Shown piece after piece: positions 16,070 through 23,828 of a DNA stretch of 26,481 nt. A program made the position numbers and the translations under genes. The stretch lies in NCBI GenBank assembly GCA_963676435.2, contig CAXXOZ010000001.1:1-26481 (forward strand), given 5' to 3'. The DNA is from CAXXOZ01 sp963676435 (GTDB taxonomy: Bacteria; Bacillota; Clostridia; Lachnospirales; Lachnospiraceae). The notes beneath the pieces were generated by a model, which saw nothing but the letters and a program-made list of their open reading frames with translations, searched no databases and was not told the DNA's origin. The stretch's first letter is position 1; each line of letters opens with the position of its first letter.

Positions 16070-16077
16070 TATGTTAA
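16055..16077. repeat. 23-bp AT palindrome upstream of obg (copy 1)
   Basis: Arms TTAACATAAT and ATTATGTTAA with a 3-base centre AAT; the perfect symmetry extends one more base pair on each side. A copy with one mismatch lies at 24528-24550 upstream of the kinase-pssA-psd operon. It is 18 bases before the obg ATG and covers the likely -10. Its role is unknown; operator or dispersed small repeat are the two options I see. Confidence 0.65.
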
Positions 16078-16095
16078 TTAATTAGGAGAAAAACT

Positions 16096-17382
16096 ATGTT
16101 TGCAGATAGTGCAAAAATATTTATAAAATCAGGAAAAGGTGGAGATGGACATGTAAGTTTTCGAAGAGAACTATATGTACCAAATGGAGGACCTGACGGT
16201 GGAGATGGTGGTAGAGGTGGAGATGTAATTTTTACCATTGACAAAGGTTTAAATACCTTATCTGATTATAGACATAAAAGAAAATTCGTAGCAAACCCTG
16301 GAGAACAGGGTGGCAAAAAAAATAAACATGGAAAAGATGCCGAAAATCTTGTTTTAAAAGTTCCTGAAGGCACTGTAATAAAGGAAGAAACTACAGGAAA
16401 AGTAATTGCTGATATGTCAGGAGAAAACAATACTTTTACTATATTAAAAGGCGGACATGGCGGTAGAGGAAACCAGCATTTTGCTACACCAACTATGCAG
16501 GTTCCCAAATATGCTTCACCAGGCGGGAAAAGTAAAGAATTAAATATTATTCTTGAATTAAAAGTTATAGCAGATGTAGGTTTAGTTGGATTTCCAAATG
16601 TAGGTAAATCAACTTTTCTTTCCAGAGTTACTAATGCCACACCAAAAATTGCAAATTATCATTTTACCACACTGAATCCCAATTTAGGTGTTGTTGATTT
16701 AGGTGAAGGAAATGGTTTTGTTATAGCAGATATTCCAGGCTTAATTCGTGGTGCTTCACAAGGAGTAGGTTTAGGACATGAATTTTTAAAACATATTGAA
16801 AGAACAAAAGTTATTGTTCATATGGTTGATGCTGCAGGAGTTGAAGGAAGAGATCCTGTTGAGGATATAAATGATATAAATAACGAATTAAAAACATATA
16901 ATCCTGAATTGCTTGAAAAACCATGGGTGATTGCTGCTAATAAAATTGATGCTATATATGATGAAAATGAGAGCTATATAAAAAAAATAAAGGATGAATT
17001 TGAGGTCCAAAACATAAAAGTTTTTCCTATTTCAGCTGTAAGTGGACAAGGAGTAAAAGAACTCTTATACCATGTAAATGAATTAGTTAAATCTATCCCA
17101 GAAGGTCCAAAAGTATTTGAGGCAACCTATGATCCTAATGAATTTATAGACGATCCAACGGAACCTTTTACTGTTGAAAAATTGGAAGATGGTTTATTTA
17201 GTATCGAAGGACCGAGAATAGAAAGAATGCTTGGATACACAAACATAGATGATGAAAGAGGTTTTGTTTTCTTCCAAAACTTTATGAAAAACAATGGTAT
17301 TTTAGAAGAACTTGAAGAACTTGGCATTCAAGATGGAGACACAGTTAAAATATATGGTCATGAGTTTGAGTATTATAAGTAA
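16096..17382 (+). CDS. obg: Obg GTPase (ObgE/CgtA)
   Basis: An essential ribosome-associated GTPase involved in 50S assembly and stress response. The glycine-rich Obg fold covers residues 1-158 (FIKSGKGGDGHVSFRRE; PDGGDGGRGGDV). The G domain has GFPNVGKST (from residue 165), DIPGLIRGAS, and NKID. The C-terminal OCT domain (about 350-428) closes with DGDTVKIYGHEFEYYK. Length 428 fits the Firmicute form. The start has AGGAG nine bases upstream. Gene order obg-yhbY-nadD-yqeK-rsfS is classical. Confidence 0.97.
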   Translation: MFADSAKIFIKSGKGGDGHVSFRRELYVPNGGPDGGDGGRGGDVIFTIDKGLNTLSDYRHKRKFVANPGEQGGKKNKHGKDAENLVLKVPEGTVIKEETTGKVIADMSGENNTFTILKGGHGGRGNQHFATPTMQVPKYASPGGKSKELNIILELKVIADVGLVGFPNVGKSTFLSRVTNATPKIANYHFTTLNPNLGVVDLGEGNGFVIADIPGLIRGASQGVGLGHEFLKHIERTKVIVHMVDAAGVEGRDPVEDINDINNELKTYNPELLEKPWVIAANKIDAIYDENESYIKKIKDEFEVQNIKVFPISAVSGQGVKELLYHVNELVKSIPEGPKVFEATYDPNEFIDDPTEPFTVEKLEDGLFSIEGPRIERMLGYTNIDDERGFVFFQNFMKNNGILEELEELGIQDGDTVKIYGHEFEYYK

Positions 17383-17395
17383 ATGGAGAAAATGT

Positions 17396-17689
17396 ATGAA
17401 TAGTAAAGAAAGAGCACATTTAAGAAGTTTGGCTCATAAGATAGAACCCGTATTAAACATAGGGAAATTCAGTGTCACACCAGAACTTACAAGTGCAGTA
17501 AGTGAAGCATTAGAAGCAAGAGAATTAATTAAATTAAGTGTTTTGAAAAATTGTATGGACGACCCAAGAAGTATTGCTGAAGTTTTAGCTGAACGAACTA
17601 GATCGGAAGTTGTTCAAGTAGTTGGCAAAAAAATAACTTTATATAAACAGAAAAAAGAAAATTCAAAAATAAATCCTTCTAAAAAGTAA
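17396..17689 (+). CDS. yhbY: YhbY-type CRM-domain RNA-binding protein
   Basis: A 97-residue protein with the CRM fold and its GxxG-like loop region (VLNIGKFSVTPEL). It binds pre-50S particles. MNSKERAHLRSLAHKI is the usual N-terminus, so the start is the ATG at 17396, preceded by TGGAG; the open frame upstream lies inside obg. Between obg and nadD, a common place for it. Confidence 0.9.
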   Translation: MNSKERAHLRSLAHKIEPVLNIGKFSVTPELTSAVSEALEARELIKLSVLKNCMDDPRSIAEVLAERTRSEVVQVVGKKITLYKQKKENSKINPSKK

Positions 17690-17705
17690 TGAAAGGAAAA
17701 TTATT

Positions 17706-18314
17706 GTGAATAAAAAAATAGGTATACTTGGTGGAACATTTGATCCAATTCACTTGGGACATTTAATTCTTGCCGAAGCAGCCTATGATAAATTTGATTT
17801 AGATATGCTGCTTATAATGCCATCGGCAAAACCACCACATAAAAGTAATAAAGAAATTACTGATTCGTGTCATAGATGCAAAATGGTAGAGTTAGTATGT
17901 GAAGATAATGAGCACTTTATTTTTTCAGACTACGAAATAATGAGAAAAGGAAAAACATTTACTGTAGATACTCTTTCATTATTAAAAAAAGAGAATCCAG
18001 AAAATGAATATTATTTTATTATAGGTGCAGATTCTCTTTTCAATATAGAAAATTGGAAAGATCCAGAAAAAATATTATTATATTCTACTATTTTAGTAGC
18101 ACAAAGAGATGATTTTGATATTGAAAAAATTGAAAATAAGATCAAATTTTTAAAAAATAAGTATAAATGCAAAATAGAAATTGTAGATATACCTATGATT
18201 GACATATCTTCAACAATGATAATTGACAAAATAAATAAAAATGAATCAGTTAAATATTATGTAACAGATAAAGTAAATGACTATATTGTAAATAATCATT
18301 TATATAAGGATTAA
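17706..18314 (+). CDS. nadD: NadD, nicotinate-nucleotide adenylyltransferase
   Basis: Transfers AMP from ATP to nicotinate mononucleotide in NAD synthesis. It starts with GTG at 17706 after GAAAGGAAA. The nucleotidyltransferase motif GGTFDPIHLGH begins at residue 9 and supplies the HxxH histidines, and PSAKPPHK, IIGADSL and NWKDPEKIL follow. The C-terminal motif reads ISSTMI, while most homologues have ISSTxIR; the arginine is replaced by isoleucine here. Length 202 is normal. One base separates it from yqeK. Confidence 0.95.
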   Translation: MNKKIGILGGTFDPIHLGHLILAEAAYDKFDLDMLLIMPSAKPPHKSNKEITDSCHRCKMVELVCEDNEHFIFSDYEIMRKGKTFTVDTLSLLKKENPENEYYFIIGADSLFNIENWKDPEKILLYSTILVAQRDDFDIEKIENKIKFLKNKYKCKIEIVDIPMIDISSTMIIDKINKNESVKYYVTDKVNDYIVNNHLYKD

Positions 18315-18315
18315 A

Positions 18316-18873
18316 ATGGATTATAAACAGCAACTAAAAGAAAACTTAAAAGATAGAAGATACAAACATACACTAGGTGTTGCAAAAACAGCAGTTGAAT
18401 TGGCAAATATTAACAATTATGATAAAGATAAGGCTGAAACAGCTGCATTGCTTCATGACTGTGCAAAATACATGAGTAGTGAAGAAATATTAAAAAAATG
18501 TATTGAGTTTTCGATTCCTTATACAGAAAGTGAAAAAAACAATCCACACTTATTACATGCAAAACTAGGTGCTTATTATGCTGAAAATGATTATGGTATA
18601 AAAGATAAAGAAATATTGGAAGCTATCAGAATTCATACAACTGGGAAAGCTGATATGAATCTTTTAGAAAAAATAGTTTTTACGGCAGACTATATAGAAC
18701 CTGGTAGAAAAGGGATTAAAAACTTAGATAAGATTAGAGAAACCGCATATATAAACCTTGATAAAGCTGTTTATATGATTTTAAAGAACACAATTAGGTA
18801 TTTAAAAAGCTGGAAGGCAGAAATTGACAAGCCTACCTTAGAAGCTTATAATCACTATAAAAACTTGGTATAA
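18316..18873 (+). CDS. yqeK: YqeK HD-domain phosphohydrolase
   Basis: Homologues hydrolyse diadenosine tetraphosphate symmetrically. The HD metal-binding set is seen in KHTLGVAKTAVEL, LLHDCAKY and IRIHTTGKADM, with ADYIEPGRKGI as the family motif near residue 120. The length is 185 residues. It lies between nadD and rsfS as in most Firmicutes. Confidence 0.94.
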   Translation: MDYKQQLKENLKDRRYKHTLGVAKTAVELANINNYDKDKAETAALLHDCAKYMSSEEILKKCIEFSIPYTESEKNNPHLLHAKLGAYYAENDYGIKDKEILEAIRIHTTGKADMNLLEKIVFTADYIEPGRKGIKNLDKIRETAYINLDKAVYMILKNTIRYLKSWKAEIDKPTLEAYNHYKNLV

Positions 18874-18888
18874 GACAGGAGAGTAGTT

Positions 18889-19238
18889 TTGATTAAATTA
18901 GAAGAAAAAGTGAAAATTATATACGATGCCCTTGATGACAAAAAAGGGGAAGATATAAAAGTTTTAGACATATCAAAAGTTTCAATAATGGCTGATTATT
19001 TCATTATAGCTGGTGGAAGCAATAAAAATCAGGTTCAAGCCATGGTTGAAAGCGTTCAGGAAATGCTAGGAAAAGAACAAATTCATGCTGATCATGTTGA
19101 AGGTTATAATACAGCTCAATGGATATTACTAGATTATCAGATGTTATTGTACATATTTTTGATCAGGAGCAAAGAGAATTTTATAACTTGGAAAAAATTT
19201 GGCATGATGCTGTAATTGTTAATATGGATGAAAAATAA
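18889..19238 (+). CDS. rsfS: RsfS ribosomal silencing factor (one frameshift)
   Basis: RsfS binds L14 and blocks subunit joining when nutrients are short. The start is TTG at 18889, with AGGAGAG upstream. The family core is IMADYFIIAGGSNKNQVQAM, then DHVEGYNTAQWILLDYQDVIVHIF. The reading breaks at about 19140: after CAG the frame moves back by one base, as if one G of CAGGAT had been lost, and then continues through DQEQREFYNLEKIWHDA to TAA at 19236-19238. Joined length is about 117 residues, normal for the family. Probably a single-base deletion in the sequence rather than a real mutation. Confidence 0.9.
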
Positions 19239-19254
19239 TTTATTTATGCAATAA

Positions 19255-19283
19255 AAATCCCAGAAAATATTTTTCTGGGATTT
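19255..19283. terminator. Bidirectional terminator between rsfS and lexA
   Basis: A perfect 13-bp stem (AAATCCCAGAAAA / TTTTCTGGGATTT) with a 3-base loop, A-rich on one side and T-rich on the other. It can end the rsfS operon on the plus strand and lexA on the minus strand. Confidence 0.9.
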
Positions 19284-19288
19284 AATAA

Positions 19289-19897
19289 CTATATCATCCT
19301 AAATAAACCTACTACTTTACCAACAACTGAAATATCATTAGAAATTATCGGATCCATAAAATCATTTTCAGGTTGAAGTCTAAAATGACCATTTTCTTTA
19401 TAAAATCTTTTAACTGTTGCTGAATCTTCCATTAAAGCAACTACTATGTCTCCATTATTAGCAATATTTTGACTCTGAACAATTATTTGATCTCCATCAA
19501 ATATTCCAGCATTCACCATACTATCACCCTTAACTTTTAACATAAAAGCTTCTGAATTTGGCATATAATCCGCAGGTACAGGAAAATATCCTTCAATATT
19601 TTGTTCAGCGAGTATTGGTTCACCAGCAGCTACTTGACCAACTATCGGTAAGTTTACCATTTCACGACGACTTACAGCATATTCATCATCTACTATTTCA
19701 ATAGCCCTTGGTTTTGTTGGGTCGCGTCTTATATATCCATTTTTTTCTAAAGTTTCTAAATGAGAATGAACGGAAGAAGTGGACTTTAATTTTACAGCAT
19801 CACAAATCTCTCTAACAGCAGGTGGATAACCTTTATTTAATAATTCTGATTTTATAAATTCTAGAATCTCAAGTTGTTTTGCTGATATTTTTCCCAT
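19289..19897 (-). CDS. lexA: LexA repressor
   Basis: The SOS repressor, 202 residues. The N-terminal winged helix covers residues 1-70 (KQLEILEFIKSELLNKGYPP; STSSVHSHLETLEKNGYI). The self-cleavage bond is Ala91-Gly92 in GQVAAGEPI, and the catalytic pair is Ser126 in KGDSMV and Lys163 in ATVKRF. All parts needed for RecA-triggered cleavage are present. It diverges from yneA, and three LexA boxes lie between them, so it should repress itself. GGAGGAAT precedes the ATG. Confidence 0.97.
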   Translation of the reverse strand: MGKISAKQLEILEFIKSELLNKGYPPAVREICDAVKLKSTSSVHSHLETLEKNGYIRRDPTKPRAIEIVDDEYAVSRREMVNLPIVGQVAAGEPILAEQNIEGYFPVPADYMPNSEAFMLKVKGDSMVNAGIFDGDQIIVQSQNIANNGDIVVALMEDSATVKRFYKENGHFRLQPENDFMDPIISNDISVVGKVVGLFRMI

Positions 19898-19941
19898 AAT
19901 TCCTCCATTGATATATAAATTATTTATAATTATTTTTCTAA

Positions 19942-19970
19942 ATTATAGCATAGAAAAATTCAAATTGCAA
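19942..19970 (-). promoter_or_regulatory. lexA promoter
   Basis: On the minus strand, TTGCAA (19965-19970) and TATAAT (19942-19947) are spaced 17 bases. LexA box 1 overlaps the -35 element, as expected for autorepression. Confidence 0.75.
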
Positions 19971-19981
19971 ACGAATGTTCG
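19968..19981. promoter_or_regulatory. LexA box 1
   Basis: CAAACGAATGTTCG; matches the Gram-positive SOS consensus CGAAC-N4-GTTYG in all positions but one. Confidence 0.88.
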
Positions 19982-20000
19982 ATATTTTTCTTTTAAAGTA

Positions 20001-20029
20001 TTGACAAACATGTGTTCGTATTGTAAAAT
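20001..20029 (+). promoter_or_regulatory. yneA promoter
   Basis: Perfect TTGACA at 20001-20006, 17-base spacer, TAAAAT at 20024-20029. LexA box 2 starts inside the -35 element and fills most of the spacer. Confidence 0.82.
20005..20018. promoter_or_regulatory. LexA box 2
   Basis: CAAACATGTGTTCG; same arms as boxes 1 and 3. Bound repressor would cover the yneA -35 element and spacer. Confidence 0.88.
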
Positions 20030-20033
20030 TAAA

Positions 20034-20047
20034 CAAACAGATGTTCG
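20034..20047. promoter_or_regulatory. LexA box 3
   Basis: CAAACAGATGTTCG; just downstream of the yneA -10 element and directly before the GAGGAGG ribosome binding site. Confidence 0.86.
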
Positions 20048-20058
20048 AGGAGGTTAAA

Positions 20059-20376
20059 ATGAATATAATTAGATTTAGAAAATCATATTTTACATTAGGC
20101 CTGATACTAATTTTAATAGTTTTTACAATAATATCTTTATCTGCATTTAATATAAAGGCTGAAGAGAGTAGTAGTGAAACATATAAATATTATACATGTA
20201 TAGAAATTGAATCTGGTGATTCACTATGGAGTATTGCCGCTGAATATAAGACTTCAGAGTATTCTAATATAGATGAATACATAAAAGAAGTAAAAAGCAT
20301 TAATAATATGAGAAATGATGAAATTAATCAGGGTGATTCATTAGTTATCCCTTATTATTCAAATGAACTAAAGTAA
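20059..20376 (+). CDS. yneA: YneA-like SOS cell-division inhibitor (LysM protein)
   Basis: A 105-residue protein with one N-terminal membrane segment (residues about 10-28, LGLILILIVFTIISLSAF) and a LysM domain (CIEIESGDSLWSIAAEY ... INQGDSLVIPYY). This layout, the divergent position next to lexA and the LexA boxes match YneA, which delays septation after DNA damage in Bacillus. The start is the ATG at 20059, five bases after GAGGAGG. An upstream ATG at 20041 lies inside LexA box 3 and has no site of its own. Its stop codon abuts the stop codon of the convergent recombinase gene. Confidence 0.85.
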   Translation: MNIIRFRKSYFTLGLILILIVFTIISLSAFNIKAEESSSETYKYYTCIEIESGDSLWSIAAEYKTSEYSNIDEYIKEVKSINNMRNDEINQGDSLVIPYYSNELK

Positions 20377-21435
20377 TTAAGTATTTTTATCTCTTAAGTT
20401 TACTTTATTTCTAGCGTTACGTCTTCTTTCATCTTCAATTGCAGCATAATGTTTTTTAGTTGTATTAACATCTTTATGTCCTAAAATATCAGCCACTAAA
20501 TATATATCCCCAGTTTCTCTATATAAACTAGTACCATATGTACTTCTTAACTTATGAGGTGTGATTTTTTTTAATTTTGTTACTAGAGTAGAGTATTTCT
20601 TTACTAAAAGCTCGACACTTCTTACACCTATCCTTCTTTTTTGCATTGATAAGAAAAATGCTTCTTCATTTCCTAGTTGAGGAATGATTTGTTTTCTTTC
20701 ATTCATGTAACTAATTAATGCCTCTTCAACCTCGTCTCCAAAATAAACTACAACTTCATTTCCACCTTTTCGCCTAATCTTAATTCCATGATTTTTAAAA
20801 TCGATATCATTTATATCCAAACCAACGCACTCTGAAACTCGTATACCTGTTCCAAGCAATAACGTTAATAGGGCAGTATCTCTTACCTTGGTTTTAGAGT
20901 GAAATGCTTTCTGAGATTTTGTTAATTTTGAACCCGTTTCAACTTCATCTAACAGTGCAGAAACTTCTTCGTTATCTAGTCTTATAATTTCTTTTTCATG
21001 TATTTTGGGCATTTTAACAATTTCAGCAGGATTTGTTTTTATTAATTCAACTCGAAAAAAATAGTTATAAAAGGATTTTAATGAAGCAAGCTTTCTCATA
21101 ATGCCTCTCTCAGTATTAGATCTTTCTATATCATTTTTGTTTGTGTAATATTTTAAATACTGAAGATATAATTCGATATCTAATGGCTTTAATTGGTCTA
21201 ATACATTTACTTGAAGACTAGTAAGTTCATCTCTTTTGAAGCGATCATCGTTTTCATGTAAATAATTAAAAAAAGTTCTTAAATCATATGCATAAGCAAT
21301 TCTTGTTCTGGATGAAGTAGTGTGTTCTATACCTCTAAAGTATTGCATAACAAATCCAGGAAGCTCTTTTGCAAGCTCCCTTAACTTTATATCATTATTA
21401 ATTTTTACTTGATCATGATAATTTCTACCAGCCAT
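20377..21435 (-). CDS. Tyrosine recombinase, XerC/XerD-like
   Basis: A 352-residue site-specific recombinase. An N-terminal SAM-like DNA-binding domain covers residues about 25-135. The catalytic set is complete: Arg199 in GTGIRVSE, Lys223 in RRKGGNE, His294 and Arg297 in HKLRST, His320 in LGHKD and the nucleophile Tyr330 in TTKKHY. Similar genes sit beside lexA in many clostridia, which points to a housekeeping Xer-type role rather than an integrase of an element; no attachment site or island is seen nearby. It starts three bases after the stop of the PP-loop gene, so the two are probably co-transcribed. Confidence 0.88.
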   Translation of the reverse strand: MAGRNYHDQVKINNDIKLRELAKELPGFVMQYFRGIEHTTSSRTRIAYAYDLRTFFNYLHENDDRFKRDELTSLQVNVLDQLKPLDIELYLQYLKYYTNKNDIERSNTERGIMRKLASLKSFYNYFFRVELIKTNPAEIVKMPKIHEKEIIRLDNEEVSALLDEVETGSKLTKSQKAFHSKTKVRDTALLTLLLGTGIRVSECVGLDINDIDFKNHGIKIRRKGGNEVVVYFGDEVEEALISYMNERKQIIPQLGNEEAFFLSMQKRRIGVRSVELLVKKYSTLVTKLKKITPHKLRSTYGTSLYRETGDIYLVADILGHKDVNTTKKHYAAIEDERRRNARNKVNLRDKNT

Positions 21436-21438
21436 TTT

Positions 21439-22155
21439 TTATAAAGCCCATCCTTTTATATTTCCATTCATTATCGCCCTAAACATCCTATCTTTTACGC
21501 CTGGATTTTCAACATTTAGTTGTTTTAATAATTCTTTTACATATTGTCTTTTCGTATGACCGTCAACAGGACATGGATTTTTGGCTACTGGAAGCTCATA
21601 TTTCTTAGAAAAACCAATTACTTCAGGTTCATTTAAATACATAAATGGTCTTATAACCGTTAAATCAGTTCGATCCAAATATGTTTTTGGAGAAAAAGTA
21701 TGAAATCTTCCTTCATATATTAATGAAAGCATCATGGTTTCGATTATATCATCTCTATGATGTCCATAAGCTACTTTATTGCAACCCAATTCTTTTGCTT
21801 TTTCATTTAGTGCACCCTTTCGCATTTTCGCACAAAGAGAGCAGGGGCTGTTTTCTTTTCTGTCCTCAAAAACGATTTTTCCAATCTCTGTAGGCACAAT
21901 CGTAAGTTTTACACCAAAATTATTGCATAGAGCTTCAATTAAATCGAAATTTTGAATATTAAAACCTAAATCAACACTTATTGCTTCTAAATCAAATTTT
22001 TTTGGATAAAATCTTTTTAATCCATCTAAAGCATATAATAATGATAAACTGTCTTTGCCACCAGAAATCCCGATTGCAATTTTATCTCCTGCATCAATCA
22101 TTTTAAAATCATCAATAGCACGTCTGGTGTAGCTTAATAATTGTTGTAATTTCAT
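21439..22155 (-). CDS. TtcA-like tRNA 2-thiolation PP-loop ATPase
   Basis: A 238-residue protein with the PP-loop ATP-binding motif SGGKDSLSL (from about residue 31), a CxxC pair in SPCSLCAKMRKGAL and a third Cys in NPCPVDG. These are the features of TtcA-type enzymes that thiolate cytidine in tRNA with a 4Fe-4S cluster. AYGHHRDDIIETM is also typical. The precise tRNA target cannot be told from sequence. The ATG at 22153-22155 has only a distant AAAGG, so its translation start is less well supported than its identity. Confidence 0.87.
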   Translation of the reverse strand: MKLQQLLSYTRRAIDDFKMIDAGDKIAIGISGGKDSLSLLYALDGLKRFYPKKFDLEAISVDLGFNIQNFDLIEALCNNFGVKLTIVPTEIGKIVFEDRKENSPCSLCAKMRKGALNEKAKELGCNKVAYGHHRDDIIETMMLSLIYEGRFHTFSPKTYLDRTDLTVIRPFMYLNEPEVIGFSKKYELPVAKNPCPVDGHTKRQYVKELLKQLNVENPGVKDRMFRAIMNGNIKGWAL

Positions 22156-22273
22156 TGTATAGAGTAGTACCTTTCATAATATGTGCATTTTAGAACATGT
22201 TTTAAACGTATATAACTATTCGCAAAAGACAGCTTTAACGAAATACTATAATAGAAAAACTAAATTTTAGGGC
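22156..22273. other. Intergenic gap between psd and the TtcA-like gene
   Basis: The gap holds the upstream region of the TtcA-like gene. A GGGCC/GGCCC pair overlaps the psd stop and may form a weak terminator stem on the minus strand, but the following bases are not a real T-run. I see no convincing -35/-10 pair, although one is expected here. Confidence 0.35.
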
Positions 22274-23137
22274 CTATATTTTGGCCCCGATTTTTTCTCC
22301 CATTTTAACTATTGTTTCAAAGTTATCTTTTGTATTATCCAATAAATATTTATCTATCTTAACTTTATTTTCTTCAAACAGTAAAACTATTGTAGATCCT
22401 CCAAAATCAAAATAACCTTTCTCATCACCTTTTGAAAAAATTCCTCTTTCATGGTAATTATTAATTGTACCAACAAATAAGGCACCAATTTCAACCTGAA
22501 TAACATTTCCGAAGTTTTCTGTTTTCATTAGTGTATATTCTCTTGAATTTTCTTTAAAGATATCCTGATAATCATAAATAATCGGATTTACTGTATGATA
22601 AACACCTTTAATTTTTCGATTATTAGTCTTTGTAACGTTATCTATATAGCAATAACGATGATAATCTTCTACTGAGAGCCTAAAAATAAGGCATAATCCG
22701 TTTTCAAATCGTTTTGCAAGCTTTCTATCTCTTAATAAAGAATGAAGATTATATTCGAGCTTTTTAATTTTAAATTTAGAGTTTTCATTTATTTTTACAA
22801 CTGTCAGCTTACCATCGCATGGACTAATTAAATCATTATTATTTATATTAATTGGTCTAGCATTTTTTTCAATTTTTCTAATAAAGAAATCATTAAATGA
22901 TTTAAAATCTTTCTCTATGTATTGTGACATGTCTATTTTATTTATTTTTATGAAATAATTTATTAGAAACCTTGAAAGCTTAGATTTGGCTATCTTTCCA
23001 ATAGTTTTTGAAATAAAAGGTAAAGTAATGATTTTAATAAAATTATTACCTGATTTCGTGGTATAAAGCTTTTCTAAAACTTTATCTTGAAAAGTATATG
23101 AAAATATTATATTTCCTTCATGATCCTTGTATTCCAT
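22274..23137 (-). CDS. psd: Phosphatidylserine decarboxylase proenzyme
   Basis: Converts phosphatidylserine to phosphatidylethanolamine at the membrane. The protein is 287 residues long. FGGSTIVLLF near the C-terminus is the self-cleavage site: Ser248 would become the pyruvoyl group. Other family blocks are FNDFFIRKI, ARPI, SPCDGKL, FRLSVEDYHRYCY and VQVEIGALFVGTI (with I for the first V). A GGGGGG-rich site lies upstream of the ATG, in the 20-base gap after pssA. It forms an operon with pssA and the kinase-like gene. Confidence 0.94.
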   Translation of the reverse strand: MEYKDHEGNIIFSYTFQDKVLEKLYTTKSGNNFIKIITLPFISKTIGKIAKSKLSRFLINYFIKINKIDMSQYIEKDFKSFNDFFIRKIEKNARPININNNDLISPCDGKLTVVKINENSKFKIKKLEYNLHSLLRDRKLAKRFENGLCLIFRLSVEDYHRYCYIDNVTKTNNRKIKGVYHTVNPIIYDYQDIFKENSREYTLMKTENFGNVIQVEIGALFVGTINNYHERGIFSKGDEKGYFDFGGSTIVLLFEENKVKIDKYLLDNTKDNFETIVKMGEKIGAKI

Positions 23138-23157
23138 ATTGATTTATCCCCCCCTAG

Positions 23158-23802
23158 TTAAACTAAAAATATAAAACCAAACGCTAACATTAATGAAAAA
23201 GCTACTATAACAAGGTAAGCTTTAACACCTAATTTCCCAATTTTAAAATTTAATATAAATAGTAAAGAAACAATTATAAAAATAAAATTAAAAATCAAAG
23301 GGAAATAAACATCTGTAAAAAAGCAGAAAACATAAGAAATAGGGAAAATTAAAGCGCTGGTAGTTACTGGTAAACCAGTATAATGCTTTCTAGCGTCTCC
23401 TTCGCTTTTTTGCCTATTGTTTTCTTCAACATTATAGTAACCAAGTCTGATCAAGGCTGCCAATACATATATACATGATATTACGATTGAAAAAATCTTA
23501 TAAAAGATATTACTGCTGAAAATTGATAAATTTGAAATCTGGTAGTTTAATAATGCTGGAAACACTCCAAAACAAATAATATCACTAAGTGAATCAATCT
23601 GTATACCAAATAGTTTTGCCTGTTTAGTTCTCTTGTCTTTATATCTTGCAACTTTACCATCCCACATATCACAAAAACCTGAGAACATTAAAAATAAAAT
23701 TGCAATTTTCACCTCTCCAGACATCAAAACCATAATACCAACAACTGATGAAATAACTGATAAATATGTTAAAACTACAGTGTGATTATAAAAACCTATC
23801 AT
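23158..23802 (-). CDS. pssA: CDP-diacylglycerol-serine O-phosphatidyltransferase
   Basis: Makes phosphatidylserine from CDP-diacylglycerol and serine. The CDP-alcohol phosphotransferase motif is complete: Asp48-Gly49, Ala52-Arg53, Gly66, Asp70 and Asp74 in the stretch from SGFCDMWDGKVAR to FGIQIDSLSD. Several membrane segments follow (around residues 75-215). Its 214 residues and its place directly before psd fit the type II, Bacillus-like enzyme. AGGAGAC lies upstream of the ATG. Confidence 0.93.
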   Translation of the reverse strand: MIGFYNHTVVLTYLSVISSVVGIMVLMSGEVKIAILFLMFSGFCDMWDGKVARYKDKRTKQAKLFGIQIDSLSDIICFGVFPALLNYQISNLSIFSSNIFYKIFSIVISCIYVLAALIRLGYYNVEENNRQKSEGDARKHYTGLPVTTSALIFPISYVFCFFTDVYFPLIFNFIFIIVSLLFILNFKIGKLGVKAYLVIVAFSLMLAFGFIFLV

Positions 23803-23828
23803 AAGTCTCCTCCCAAAAAAACTTTATA

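Noticed and set aside
20377..21435. The tyrosine recombinase as an integrase marking a genomic island
   Set aside because: No direct-repeat attachment sites, tRNA or phage-like genes are close. The neighbours are core genes, and Xer-type genes next to lexA are common in clostridia.
22260..22290. A strong terminator after psd
   Set aside because: The GGGCC/GGCCC pair is only 4-5 bp, overlaps the stop codon and lacks a proper T-run on the minus strand. I mention it only within the intergenic entry.
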